A DNA stretch of 64,000 nt from Streptomyces griseorubiginosus (GTDB taxonomy: Bacteria; Actinomycetota; Actinomycetes; Streptomycetales; Streptomycetaceae): NCBI RefSeq assembly GCF_001514195.1, contig NZ_KQ948743.1, forward strand, positions 62,001 to 126,000, in the 5' to 3' direction. The position numbers were made by a program, and so were the translations under genes. The number at the start of each line of letters is the position of its first letter. Positions within the stretch are counted from its first letter, which is position 1. Of this stretch, positions 1-7,547 are shown in pieces. Below the pieces are notes generated by a model. That model saw only the letters and a list, made by a program, of their open reading frames with translations. It searched no databases and was not told the origin of the DNA.

Positions 1-1150
1 TGTAAGTGATCGCGGAGAGGTCGAGGGACGGGTCCTTCGCCACCCAGAGCTTGAGCCAGGCGGCGGGGACCGGGAACGGCGAGCCGATGACGTTGCCGCC
101 GGCGTCGGGGTCGGTGTGCGCGGCCAGGGCCCAGATGTCGGCGCCGACGGGGACGCCGTACCAGAGTTTCTTGCCGGAGGCGGTGCGCGGACCGTCCCAG
201 ATCTTGCGTACGACGGTGGCGTCGGCCGTTGTGACGGTCAGCTCCTTGCCCTCGCACAGGACCTTGGTGCCGATGAGGCGGCGTGGGTCGAAGTCGCACC
301 GGGAGGCGTCGTCGACCAGGCCGTCCTTGACGCCGTCCAGGGAGTCGCAGGCCTTGACGGCGGCGTTGGAGAAGGCGGTGAACTCACACTGGGACGGGTA
401 GGTCTTCTCGTTGTTCATGACGATCTGCGGCCACAGGGTGGCGACCTCGAACTCGTCCCAGTTGACGGCGGGCGCGTCGGCGAGGATGCCGTCGAAGTCC
501 TCGGGGTGGCGCTGGGCCTCCATGTAGCCCTGGCGGCCACCGGTGGAGCAGCCGGTGAAGTAGGAGTACGACGGACGCTTGCCGTATGCCGCGTCGACGA
601 CATCCTTGCCGACGACTGCCGCCTCGTGCTGGGAGCGGGAGGCGAAGTTCTCCAGCAGGGCGGTGTCGACCCGTCCTTCGCTGTTCAGCGCCCAGCTCGT
701 GTCGAGGGCGTCGCCGACACCGGCGTCGGTGCTGACGGCGGCGTAGCCGCTCTTGACCGCGGTGCCCAGGCCGACGTTGTTGTCGCCGGCGAGGTAGGCG
801 GCGCCGCCCAGCCCCTGGAAGCGGCCGTTCCAGCCGGTGACGGGCAGCCAGGTCCGCACCTTGGCGTGGTCGTTGTCCCCGGGGTGGGTGAGGATGACCG
901 TGACCTCGCAGTAGGCGGGGACGCCGGAGACCGAACCACCGAGGACGCCGGTACCGGCGATGGTGCCGCCCTGCCGGCCGACTGCCGTCACGGACTCGAC
1001 CTCCGTGCCGGCCGGGGCCTTCACGGCGGGTGCCGAGCAGACGAAGGCGGATGTGGCGGACGGGTCCTTGGTCTCCGCCGAGGCGGTCGGCAGGTACACC
1101 GCGGCAGCCAGCGGCACACCGGCCGCGAGGACAGTCAGAAGTCGTCTCAT
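1..1150 (-). CDS. Tannase/feruloyl esterase family protein (3' end outside window)
   Basis: Secreted serine esterase of the tannase/feruloyl esterase family, which hydrolyses ester bonds of plant phenolics such as gallate or ferulate esters. About 383 residues are visible and the frame runs off the window edge, so the C-terminus is missing. Residues 1-26 form a Sec signal (MRRLL, hydrophobic core, ASA cleavage site). The nucleophile motif GCSTGG lies around residue 200, followed by the family stretch RQGYMEAQRHPEDFDGILA and a Trp-Asp-Glu segment. The ATG at 1150 is the first in-frame start before the signal peptide; its Shine-Dalgarno is weak (GGGA). A GTCACC-type palindrome lies about 90 bp upstream (1240-1260). 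Family assignment is solid; the substrate is inferred only. Confidence 0.85.
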   Translation of the reverse strand, partial: MRRLLTVLAAGVPLAAAVYLPTASAETKDPSATSAFVCSAPAVKAPAGTEVESVTAVGRQGGTIAGTGVLGGSVSGVPAYCEVTVILTHPGDNDHAKVRTWLPVTGWNGRFQGLGGAAYLAGDNNVGLGTAVKSGYAAVSTDAGVGDALDTSWALNSEGRVDTALLENFASRSQHEAAVVGKDVVDAAYGKRPSYSYFTGCSTGGRQGYMEAQRHPEDFDGILADAPAVNWDEFEVATLWPQIVMNNEKTYPSQCEFTAFSNAAVKACDSLDGVKDGLVDDASRCDFDPRRLIGTKVLCEGKELTVTTADATVVRKIWDGPRTASGKKLWYGVPVGADIWALAAHTDPDAGGNVIGSPFPVPAAWLKLWVAKDPSLDLSAITY

Positions 1151-1239
1151 GGGTTTCCCATCGGAGAAGGTAGGAGTGTCCGGCCGCAGGCGACACATGT
1201 GCGTGGCACACGGGGTGCGCCGAGGGCCGACCGAATGTC

Positions 1240-1260
1240 ATCACCACTCAAAGTGGTGAC
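1240..1260 (-). promoter_or_regulatory. CGNR-type operator, site A
   Basis: Palindrome of the form ATCACC-N9-GGTGAC. The inner arms TCACCACT and AGTGGTGA pair perfectly around a 3-nt centre. Read toward the esterase gene, the spacer contains TTGAGT at the place where other copies have TTGACA. It is one of seven copies in the first 17.4 kb. Confidence 0.7.
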
Positions 1261-1404
1261 GATTGAATATGTGCATCGAGAGGAGGTGCCGGGGAGGTCT
1301 GGCGGCCGTCGACCTGGCTCCAGGTTGGCAAGCGTCGCAGGCGCGACGGCAGTCAGTTGACGGTCCGCATTCACGACCGCCGCCCGCGCCCGGTGGCGTG
1401 CCGG

Positions 1405-2106
1405 TCAGGTCATTCGACGATCCACCGCGTCCGCGGCAGCGTCACCCTCCCGCTCCTCGCGCAGCCACCGCGAGTGGTGCCGCTGGGCCCAGGAAAGGCT
1501 GACGTGTCCGGTGCGCATGCCCAGCCGCGCCTCGGGATCCTCGAACGCCTTGCGCAGGTGACCGAGGACGACGAAGGTGATCGCCCAGGCCAGGATGTCG
1601 TGGACGAGGATCGCGCTGGTGCGGGAGATGAAGGGCAGCAGCCCCATGAACCACATCAGCAGGCCGGTGAACATCATCACCAGTACGGCACCGGCGATCC
1701 AGCCCGCGTAGAGCTTCTGTCCCGCGTTGAACTTGCCGGCCGGGCGCGCCTCGGGCGAGGTGCGGCGCCTGCGGACGGCGCGCAGCCACTGGCGGTCGTA
1801 CACCGCGAAGCGGTTGAGGCGGCGCAGGTCCGCACGGAAGGCGGGTGAGAGAAGCCCGAGCAGGAACGGCACGGGCAGTGTGATGCCGGACCACTCGTGG
1901 ACGGTGACCATCAGGTGCCGCCGCCCGACGAGTTGTGCAAGTGGTCCGAGGTAGAGGCAGGCGGCGGTGACCAGACAGAGGAGCATCAGGTAACCGGTGA
2001 CCCGGTGGACCATCCGCTCTGCGGTGCTGAACCGGCGTATGCGGCCCTCGCGTTCAGGCCGCGTCACCCTGCCGGTCGGCCCCGTCGAGCCAGCCGTCGA
2101 CCGCAT
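1405..2106 (-). CDS. Cytochrome b561-type membrane protein, partner of the molybdopterin oxidoreductase
   Basis: Integral membrane haem-b protein of about 233 residues. Several hydrophobic helices are visible (for example the VTGYLMLLCLVTA, ITLPVPFLLGLL and AGAVLVMMFTGLLMW segments). Histidines placed for haem ligation include HRVTGY, TVHEW and VHDIL. It probably passes electrons between quinone and the neighbouring molybdoenzyme, as MsrQ or cytochrome b561 partners do. The start at 2106 has a strong GAGGAG Shine-Dalgarno seven bases upstream and overlaps the end of the upstream gene by about 50 bp. This suggests translational coupling in a two-gene operon. Longer upstream starts in the same frame would overlap the oxidoreductase further and are disfavoured. 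Confidence 0.8.
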   Translation of the reverse strand: MRSTAGSTGPTGRVTRPEREGRIRRFSTAERMVHRVTGYLMLLCLVTAACLYLGPLAQLVGRRHLMVTVHEWSGITLPVPFLLGLLSPAFRADLRRLNRFAVYDRQWLRAVRRRRTSPEARPAGKFNAGQKLYAGWIAGAVLVMMFTGLLMWFMGLLPFISRTSAILVHDILAWAITFVVLGHLRKAFEDPEARLGMRTGHVSLSWAQRHHSRWLREEREGDAAADAVDRRMT

Positions 2107-2776
2107 AACCGCGCTCCTCCCAGTAGCCGGGAACGACCTTGTCGGTGACCGAGATGCCGGACAGCCACTTGGCCGACTTGTAGAAGTACATGGGTGCCAC
2201 GTAGAGGCGGACCGGGCCACCGTGCGCGTGGGTGATGGGCTTGTCCTGCATGGTGAGCGCCACCAGGACGTCCGAACGCCGGGCCTGTTCCAGGGTGAGG
2301 CTCTCGCTGTAGGCGCCGTCGAAGCAGGTGAAGCGGATGGCGGCGCCTTTGGAGCGCACGCCGGCGTCGTCGAGCAGGTCCGCGAGCCTCACTCCGTCGA
2401 ACGGCGTCTTCTCGACACGCCATCCGTCGGTGCACACGACATCGTGGACGACCCGGGTCCGGGGCATCGCGCGCAACTGGTCGAGCGTGTAGGTCCTCGG
2501 CCGGTCGACCAGGCCGCCGAGGGTGAGCGCGTAATTCGTCTCGTCCTTGTGCGGGACCGAGCCGACGACGCTGTAGTAGCGGAAGCCGCCCGGGTTGGGG
2601 AGCAGTCCGGTCAGACCCGTCGCGTCGACCTCCGAGGCCGCGGCCAGGAAGTTCTCCCAGCCCTTCTGGAGGTAGGGCGCGGCGGCGAGTCCCGCGGCGC
2701 CCGCGCCGAGCATGCCCAGCATCGCCCGCCGCCCCACCGGTGCACCCTCGGTCCTGGGTTTCGGCTTGTCCGCCAT
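2054..2776 (-). CDS. Molybdopterin-dependent oxidoreductase, sulfite oxidase/MsrP-like
   Basis: Predicted exported molybdoenzyme of 240 residues. A Tat-like signal starts at about residue 18 (RRAML followed by a Gly/Ala-rich hydrophobic run). The oxidoreductase molybdopterin-binding domain follows, with the cofactor-ligating cysteine in the segment VVCTDGW and the downstream stretch HGGPVRLYVAPMYFYKSAKW typical of this family. MsrP relatives repair oxidised methionine in exported proteins; other members oxidise sulfite. The substrate here is unknown. The ATG at 2776 is preceded by AAGGAG, which favours it over the in-frame ATG 21 bases upstream. The adjoining cytochrome b gene is the likely electron partner. 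A perfect 11-bp inverted repeat containing the shared operator lies 52 bp upstream. Confidence 0.85.
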   Translation of the reverse strand: MADKPKPRTEGAPVGRRAMLGMLGAGAAGLAAAPYLQKGWENFLAAASEVDATGLTGLLPNPGGFRYYSVVGSVPHKDETNYALTLGGLVDRPRTYTLDQLRAMPRTRVVHDVVCTDGWRVEKTPFDGVRLADLLDDAGVRSKGAAIRFTCFDGAYSESLTLEQARRSDVLVALTMQDKPITHAHGGPVRLYVAPMYFYKSAKWLSGISVTDKVVPGYWEERGYAVDGWLDGADRQGDAA

Positions 2777-2822
2777 GGTGTGCGCTCCTTCCGGCACAGG
2801 TGAACCCTGGCGAGCCCATTCG

Positions 2823-2853
2823 GCATCGTCACCAGTTCAACCGGTGACGATGC
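2823..2853 (-). promoter_or_regulatory. CGNR-type operator, site B (extended palindrome)
   Basis: The arms GCATCGTCACC and GGTGACGATGC pair over 11 bp around a 9-nt spacer. The core GTCACC-N9-GGTGAC spans 2828-2848. Read toward the molybdoenzyme gene the spacer contains TTGAAC, shifted by one base relative to the other copies. It is the longest palindrome of the set. Confidence 0.75.
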
Positions 2854-2995
2854 TGGCATGCGTCCATGGAGCTGTCAAACAGCCGAGTCGTTCGCGCACA
2901 CGTGTGAGGCCGCCCGGGGCAAAACCCGTCGACCCGTCGGAGGGGCGGCTGTTAGGCTTGTGGAGACATTGACCGTCGATCGAGGAGTCACAGAC

Positions 2996-3033
2996 GTGGT
3001 GGGTGAAGACGACATCTCCGGATGAGATCCGGA
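2996..3033 (+). promoter_or_regulatory. Possible leader peptide and hairpin upstream of ABC-F gene
   Basis: A GAGGAG Shine-Dalgarno (2982-2987) sits 8 bases before a GTG that opens a nine-codon frame (V/M-V-G-E-D-D-I-S-G) ending in TGA at 3023-3025. A 7-bp stem, TCCGGAT (3017-3023) with ATCCGGA (3027-3033), overlaps its stop codon. Resistance-type ABC-F and erm genes are often controlled by such ribosome-stalling leaders. The function here is inferred from layout only. Confidence 0.35.
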
Positions 3034-3157
3034 TCTGACGGCCATCGGCCGGCGCTCAGAAGCGCTGCCGCGGTGGTCCGTTTCGTCGACCCCTTCTCCC
3101 ACGTCTGCCCAGGGCAGAGGTATCCGCTCTGCCCTCCGTCCTTTCGAGGTCGCCTCC

Positions 3158-4792
3158 ATGTCCGACGCCGCGATCGTCTGCTCGAACCTCTCCTTCGCCT
3201 GGCCCGACGACACCCCGGTCTTCCATGACCTGTCCTTCACCATGACCAGCGGCCGCACCGGCCTGGTCGCCCCCAACGGCTCCGGCAAGAGCACCCTGCT
3301 CAGACTGCTCGCCGGCGAACTCCGCCCCACCACCGGCTCGTTGACCGTGAGCGGCACCCTCGGCCACCTCCCGCAGAGCCTTCCGCTGACCGGCGACCTC
3401 ACCGTCGCCGAAGTGCTGGGAATCGCCGACGTCGTCCGCGCCCTGGACGCCGTCGAGTCCGGCGACGTCGACGAGAAGCACTTCGCCGCCATCGGCGACG
3501 ACTGGGACATCGAGGAGCGCACCCGCGCCCAACTCGACCGCCTTGGCCTGGCCGGCCTCGCCCTGGACCGCACCCTGCGCACGCTCAGCGGCGGCCAGGT
3601 CGTCTCCCTCGGCCTCGCCGCCCAACTGCTCAAGCGCCCCGACGTCCTGCTGCTCGACGAACCCACCAACAACCTCGACAGCGAGGCCCGCCACAAGCTC
3701 TACGACGTCCTCTCGGACTTCACCGGCTGCCTGCTTCTGGTCAGCCACGACCGCGCACTCCTCGACCGCATGGAGCGCATTGCCGAGCTGGGCAGCGACG
3801 AACTCCGTTTCCACGGCGGCAACTTCACCGAGTACGAGGAGGCCGTGCGGGCCGAGCAGGAGGTCGCCGAGAAGAACGTCCGCAACGCCGAGCAGGAGCT
3901 CAAGCGGGAGAAGCGGGAGATGCAGCAGGCCCGGGAGCGCGCCGAGCGCCGCATGAGCAACGCCTCCAAGAACCTCAAGAACGCGGGCCTGCCCAAGATC
4001 TTCGCCGGCACCATGAAGCGCGGCGCACAGGAGGCCGCGGGCAGGTCCGGCACCCTGCACGCCTCCCGCGTCAGCGACGCCAAGGCCCGTCTCGACGAGG
4101 CCGGGCGTGCCCTGCGCGACGAGCAGCGCCTCACCCTGGAACTGCCCGACACCCAGGTGCCCGCCGGGCGCAACCTCTTCATCGGCGAGGGCATGCAGGT
4201 CCGCCTCGCGGCCAAGCCCGTGTTCGCGGGCCACGGCCTCGACCTCACCGTCCGCGGCCCCGAACGCATCGCCCTCACCGGCCCCAACGGCGCCGGAAAG
4301 ACCACCCTGATGCGTCTGATCACCGGTGACCTCCCCCCGGACGGCGGCGAGATCAGGCGCGGTGACGGCCGGATCGCCTACCTCTCGCAGCGCCTGGATT
4401 TGCTGGACCTGGACCGCACGGTGGCGGAGAACTTCGCCGCCTTCGCTCCCGAGCGGCCCGAGGCGGAGCGCATGAACCTGCTCGCCCGCTTCCTCTTCCG
4501 GGGCACCCGCGCCCATCTGCCGGTCGGCGTGCTCTCCGGCGGCGAACGCCTGCGCGCCACCCTGGCCTGTGTCCTGTGCGCCGAACCGGCCCCGCACCTG
4601 CTGCTGCTCGACGAGCCGACCAACAACCTCGACCTGGTCAGCGCCGGGCAGTTGGAGGGCGCGCTCAACTCCTATCGGGGCGCTTTCGTGGTGGTCAGCC
4701 ACGACGAGCGGTTCCTCGCGGAGATCGGGGTGAACCGGTGGCTGCGGCTGGCCGACGGCACCCTCACGGAGACGGGGGCTCCCGAGGTGTGA
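3158..4792 (+). CDS. ABC-F family ATPase (ribosome-associated)
   Basis: Soluble protein of 544 residues with two fused ABC ATPase domains and no membrane segment, the hallmark of ABC-F translation factors and ribosome-protection proteins. Domain 1: Walker A APNGSGKST near residue 40, signature LSGG near 145, Walker B LLLDEPTNNLD near 170. Domain 2: Walker A GPNGAGKTT near 375, signature LSGGE near 455, Walker B LLLDEPTNNLD near 485. A charged coiled-coil linker rich in Glu, Arg and Lys occupies about residues 225-300, where ABC-F proteins reach toward the peptidyl-transferase centre. A long 5' region with a possible leader peptide precedes it. A second ABC-F gene follows 79 bp downstream. It may give antibiotic tolerance; no drug can be assigned. 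Confidence 0.9.
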   Translation: MSDAAIVCSNLSFAWPDDTPVFHDLSFTMTSGRTGLVAPNGSGKSTLLRLLAGELRPTTGSLTVSGTLGHLPQSLPLTGDLTVAEVLGIADVVRALDAVESGDVDEKHFAAIGDDWDIEERTRAQLDRLGLAGLALDRTLRTLSGGQVVSLGLAAQLLKRPDVLLLDEPTNNLDSEARHKLYDVLSDFTGCLLLVSHDRALLDRMERIAELGSDELRFHGGNFTEYEEAVRAEQEVAEKNVRNAEQELKREKREMQQARERAERRMSNASKNLKNAGLPKIFAGTMKRGAQEAAGRSGTLHASRVSDAKARLDEAGRALRDEQRLTLELPDTQVPAGRNLFIGEGMQVRLAAKPVFAGHGLDLTVRGPERIALTGPNGAGKTTLMRLITGDLPPDGGEIRRGDGRIAYLSQRLDLLDLDRTVAENFAAFAPERPEAERMNLLARFLFRGTRAHLPVGVLSGGERLRATLACVLCAEPAPHLLLLDEPTNNLDLVSAGQLEGALNSYRGAFVVVSHDERFLAEIGVNRWLRLADGTLTETGAPEV

Positions 4793-4810
4793 ACCGCCGA
4801 CGTGTGACGT

Positions 4811-4843
4811 GGCCCGCGTCCGAGGCGACACGCCCCGCGGGCC
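4811..4843 (+). terminator. Hairpin between the two ABC-F genes
   Basis: GGCCCGCG (4811-4818) pairs with CGCGGGCC (4836-4843) over 8 bp. No T-tract follows. It could act as an attenuator or a weak terminator between the two ABC-F genes. Confidence 0.3.
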
Positions 4844-4871
4844 GAACTCCGAACACGTTGGACGGTTCTTC

Positions 4872-6503
4872 ATGCCCCAGCACCCTGTGCAGCCCGCGCT
4901 GCTCGCCCAGGACGTGGTCCGCACACTCGGCGACCGCCGCATCCTCGACGGCATCTCCCTGACCGCCGCTCCCGGCCGGCGCATCGGCCTGATCGGCGAG
5001 AACGGCGTCGGCAAGTCCACGCTGCTGCGCATCCTCGCCGGCCTGGACACCCCCGACGCGGGCAGCGTCACCTGCCCCGCCGACCTGGGCTTCCTCCACC
5101 AGGAGATGCCCTACGACGCCGGCGCCACCATCGCCGTCGTGCTGGACGAGGCACTGCGCGAGGCCCGCGAGGATCTCGCCGAGCTGGACCGGCTCGGCAC
5201 GGAACTCGCGCACGTCCCCGAGGACGACCCCGCCCACCAGGATCTCCTCGACTCCTACGGAAGGCGCCTGGAACAGGCCCAGGATCGCGAGTCCTGGGAC
5301 GCCGACCGCCGTGCGGCCCTGGTACTGGACGGCCTGGGCCTCGGCGCGCTCGGTCACGACCGCACGCTCGGTTCGCTCTCCGGCGGGCAGCGCGGCCGCC
5401 TCGCCCTGGCCGCCCTGCTCGTACGGCGGCCCTCGGCGCTGCTGCTGGACGAGCCGACGAACCACCTCGACGACGGCGCCGCCGGCTTCCTGGAGGAGCA
5501 GCTCCGCGACCTGCCCGGAACCGTGGTCGCCGCCAGTCATGACCGCGCCTTCCTCGACGCCGTCTGCACCGACCTGATCGACCTCGACCCTGCGGTGGAC
5601 GGCCCGGTCCGCTACGGCGGCGGTTACAGCGCCTACCTCGCGGAGAAGCGGGCCGAGCGGCAACGCTGGGAGCGGCGGTACGCCGAGGAAGAGGAGGAGC
5701 TGGCGCAGCTGCGGCAGACGGCGGGTGTGACCGCGCACCGGGTCGCGCCGGACCGGGGTCCCACCGACAACGAGAAGATGGGCTACGGCCACAGGGCGGG
5801 CCGGGTGCAGAGCCAGATCTCCCGCCGCGTCCGCAACGCCACCCGGCGCCTGGAGGAGCTGGAACGCAACCGGGTCGGCGAGCCGCCGCGCCCGCTCCGG
5901 TTCACCTCCGGGCACCTGGCCGCGAGCGGTGAGGACGACTCCGGTCCCCTGGTCTCGCTGCTCGACGTACGGATCCCGGGGCGACTCTCACTGAACAGTC
6001 TGGAGGTCTCGCCGACCGATCGGCTGCTGGTCACCGGCGGCAACGGCGCGGGCAAGTCGACGCTCCTGGCCGTACTCGCCGGACGTCTCCCGATCGACGG
6101 CGAGGTGCACCGACGGCGCGGGCTGAGGGTGGGGATGCTCGCGCAGGACACCGCGTTCGAGCGTCCCGACCGCACGGTCCGCGAGACCTACGAGCAGACG
6201 CTGGGCGCCCGGTGGGCCGAGAAGGTGCCGCTGAGCTCACTCGGGCTGATGCACGAGGCGGATCTGGACAAGCCTGTCGGGCATCTGTCCGTGGGCCAGC
6301 GCAGGCGGCTCGCGCTGGCCCTGTTGGTCGCGCGTCCGCCGCAGCTCCTGCTTCTCGACGAACCCACCAACCACCTCTCCCCCGCCCTGTGCGACGAACT
6401 GGAGGCCGCCCTGGGACCGGGCCCAGGCGCGATCGTGGTCGCCAGTCACGACCGATGGCTGCGGCGCCGCTGGCAGGGCCGCGCACTCCGGCTGACGCCA
6501 TGA
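4872..6503 (+). CDS. ABC-F family ATPase, TlrC/OleB-like layout
   Basis: Second ABC-F protein, 543 residues. Domain 1 has Walker A GENGVGKST (about residue 42), signature LSGGQ (about 172) and LLLDEPTNHLD (about 193). A basic/acidic helical linker follows (about 255-345). Domain 2 has GGNGAGKST (about 391), LSVGQ (about 475) and LLLDEPTNHLS (about 497). The layout and length match the macrolide self-resistance ABC-F proteins of actinomycetes (TlrC, OleB, CarA and SrmB are about 550 residues), but housekeeping roles are equally possible. The start at 4872 is chosen because it leads directly into the first ATPase domain. The in-frame ATG 63 bases upstream lies in the hairpin region and lacks a Shine-Dalgarno. 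Confidence 0.88.
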   Translation: MPQHPVQPALLAQDVVRTLGDRRILDGISLTAAPGRRIGLIGENGVGKSTLLRILAGLDTPDAGSVTCPADLGFLHQEMPYDAGATIAVVLDEALREAREDLAELDRLGTELAHVPEDDPAHQDLLDSYGRRLEQAQDRESWDADRRAALVLDGLGLGALGHDRTLGSLSGGQRGRLALAALLVRRPSALLLDEPTNHLDDGAAGFLEEQLRDLPGTVVAASHDRAFLDAVCTDLIDLDPAVDGPVRYGGGYSAYLAEKRAERQRWERRYAEEEEELAQLRQTAGVTAHRVAPDRGPTDNEKMGYGHRAGRVQSQISRRVRNATRRLEELERNRVGEPPRPLRFTSGHLAASGEDDSGPLVSLLDVRIPGRLSLNSLEVSPTDRLLVTGGNGAGKSTLLAVLAGRLPIDGEVHRRRGLRVGMLAQDTAFERPDRTVRETYEQTLGARWAEKVPLSSLGLMHEADLDKPVGHLSVGQRRRLALALLVARPPQLLLLDEPTNHLSPALCDELEAALGPGPGAIVVASHDRWLRRRWQGRALRLTP

Positions 6504-6629
6504 GCCGCACACCAGGAGTCCCTCACGGCAGCTCTGACCAGCGCGGTCGCACCCAACACAGCACGACTCGGGGACACGCGTGCCGAGCAGAACCGGTTGG
6601 AAGGGTGACGATTCTTGCGTTTCCCGTAA

Positions 6630-6650
6630 GTCACCTGTCAAGATGGTGAT
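6630..6650. promoter_or_regulatory. CGNR-type operator, site C, abutting the CGNR start codon
   Basis: GTCACC-TGTCAAGAT-GGTGAT ends at 6650, and the GTG start of the CGNR gene is 6651-6653. A bound protein here would block both transcription and initiation. Unlike the other copies, its TTGACA hexamer points away from the gene. A half-site, GGTGAC, occurs at 6604-6609. Confidence 0.75.
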
Positions 6651-7214
6651 GTGAATCTTGACCATGTCTTCGTATGCGGACACCCGGCTCTCGACTTCGC
6701 GGCAACGCTCCGGGCCCGACGCTCGACCCGGTTCGAGATGTTCGTGACGCCGGAGCGCCTCAACGCCTGGTATCTCGAGTCCGGGCTCGTGGACGCGATC
6801 ACGCCGGGGAAGGAGGCCGACGTCCAGGAAGCCACCACCGTACGCGAAGCCGTCTACCGGCTCGTCACCGACCGTCGACTCGGCGAGCAGTTCGACCGGG
6901 AGGCGCTCGCCGTGCTCAACGCGGCCGCGCGCAAGGCGCCCGCGACTCCGCAGCTCACCCTGGCGGGCCGGCACACCGACGCGACCCCCGAGCAGGCACT
7001 CGCGACCGTCGCCCGTCAGGCCGTCGAGCTGCTCAGCGGCCCCGACGTGCCCCTGATGAAGGAGTGCGGCAACCCCGAGTGCACCCGGGTCTACATCGAC
7101 CGCTCCCGGGGCATGCGGCGCCAGTGGTGCGGCATGGAGTCCTGCGGCAACAAGATCAAGGCCGCCGCGTACCGCGCCCGGAAGAAGTCCGCGCCGGCCC
7201 CGGCCGCCCGCTGA
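6651..7214 (+). CDS. CGNR zinc-finger transcriptional regulator
   Basis: DNA-binding regulator of 187 residues. Residues 1-130 form the ABATE-type stress or ligand domain (FVCGHPALDFAATL at the N-terminus is characteristic). Residues about 140-182 form the CGNR zinc finger with cysteines in KECGNPEC and WCGMESCGNK, followed by a basic tail (AAYRARKK). Proteins of this family act as transcription regulators and are often autoregulated. The GTG at 6651 has no Shine-Dalgarno and the shared palindrome ends one base before it, so the transcript may be leaderless and self-repressed. I infer that this protein recognises the seven GTCACC-N9-GGTGAC elements in the first 17.4 kb. A strong hairpin terminator follows. 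Confidence 0.9.
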   Translation: MNLDHVFVCGHPALDFAATLRARRSTRFEMFVTPERLNAWYLESGLVDAITPGKEADVQEATTVREAVYRLVTDRRLGEQFDREALAVLNAAARKAPATPQLTLAGRHTDATPEQALATVARQAVELLSGPDVPLMKECGNPECTRVYIDRSRGMRRQWCGMESCGNKIKAAAYRARKKSAPAPAAR

Positions 7215-7236
7215 CCTTCCGGCCGAAGAGCCACTT

Positions 7237-7267
7237 GAGCCCGGCGCACCGGTGGTGCGCCGGGCTC
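7237..7267 (+). terminator. Terminator after the CGNR regulator
   Basis: GAGCCCGGCGCACC (7237-7250) pairs perfectly with GGTGCGCCGGGCTC (7254-7267), a 14-bp stem with a 3-nt loop, located 23 bases after the stop codon. Confidence 0.8.
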
Positions 7268-7334
7268 GAGGCGTTTCCGTGACCAAGTGCGGGCCACGGC
7301 GAGCGACACATATGCCCGAAGCCGACTATCCGTA

Positions 7335-7355
7335 ATCACCTTCTTGTCAGGTGAC
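7335..7355 (+). promoter_or_regulatory. CGNR-type operator, site D
   Basis: ATCACC-TTCTTGTCA-GGTGAC, with TTGTCA in the -35 position of the spacer and pointing toward the GH2 gene about 190 bp downstream. A degenerate second copy follows at 7422-7442 (GTCACA, then TTGACA at 7432-7437, then GGAAC). Confidence 0.7.
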
Positions 7356-7547
7356 GAGTTCGTGAGCCTTCCGGTCACACGCCCCCCTCCCGCGTGCGAC
7401 CCGGGGGAAGACCCACCTGTCGTCACAGGTCTTGACAGGAACGTGTCCGGCGCCACAGCCTTTGGCAACGTTGTCAGAGCGGAGGACGCCCCCGCAGTCG
7501 ACGACCCGCACCATCCTCTCTCACCCGTTGTGATTGGACGACTACAC

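Noticed and set aside
3056..5071. Minus-strand frame of 671 codons opposite the first ABC-F gene
   Set aside because: Shadow of the ABC-F coding strand. No recognisable motif, and it spans two genes and the hairpin between them.
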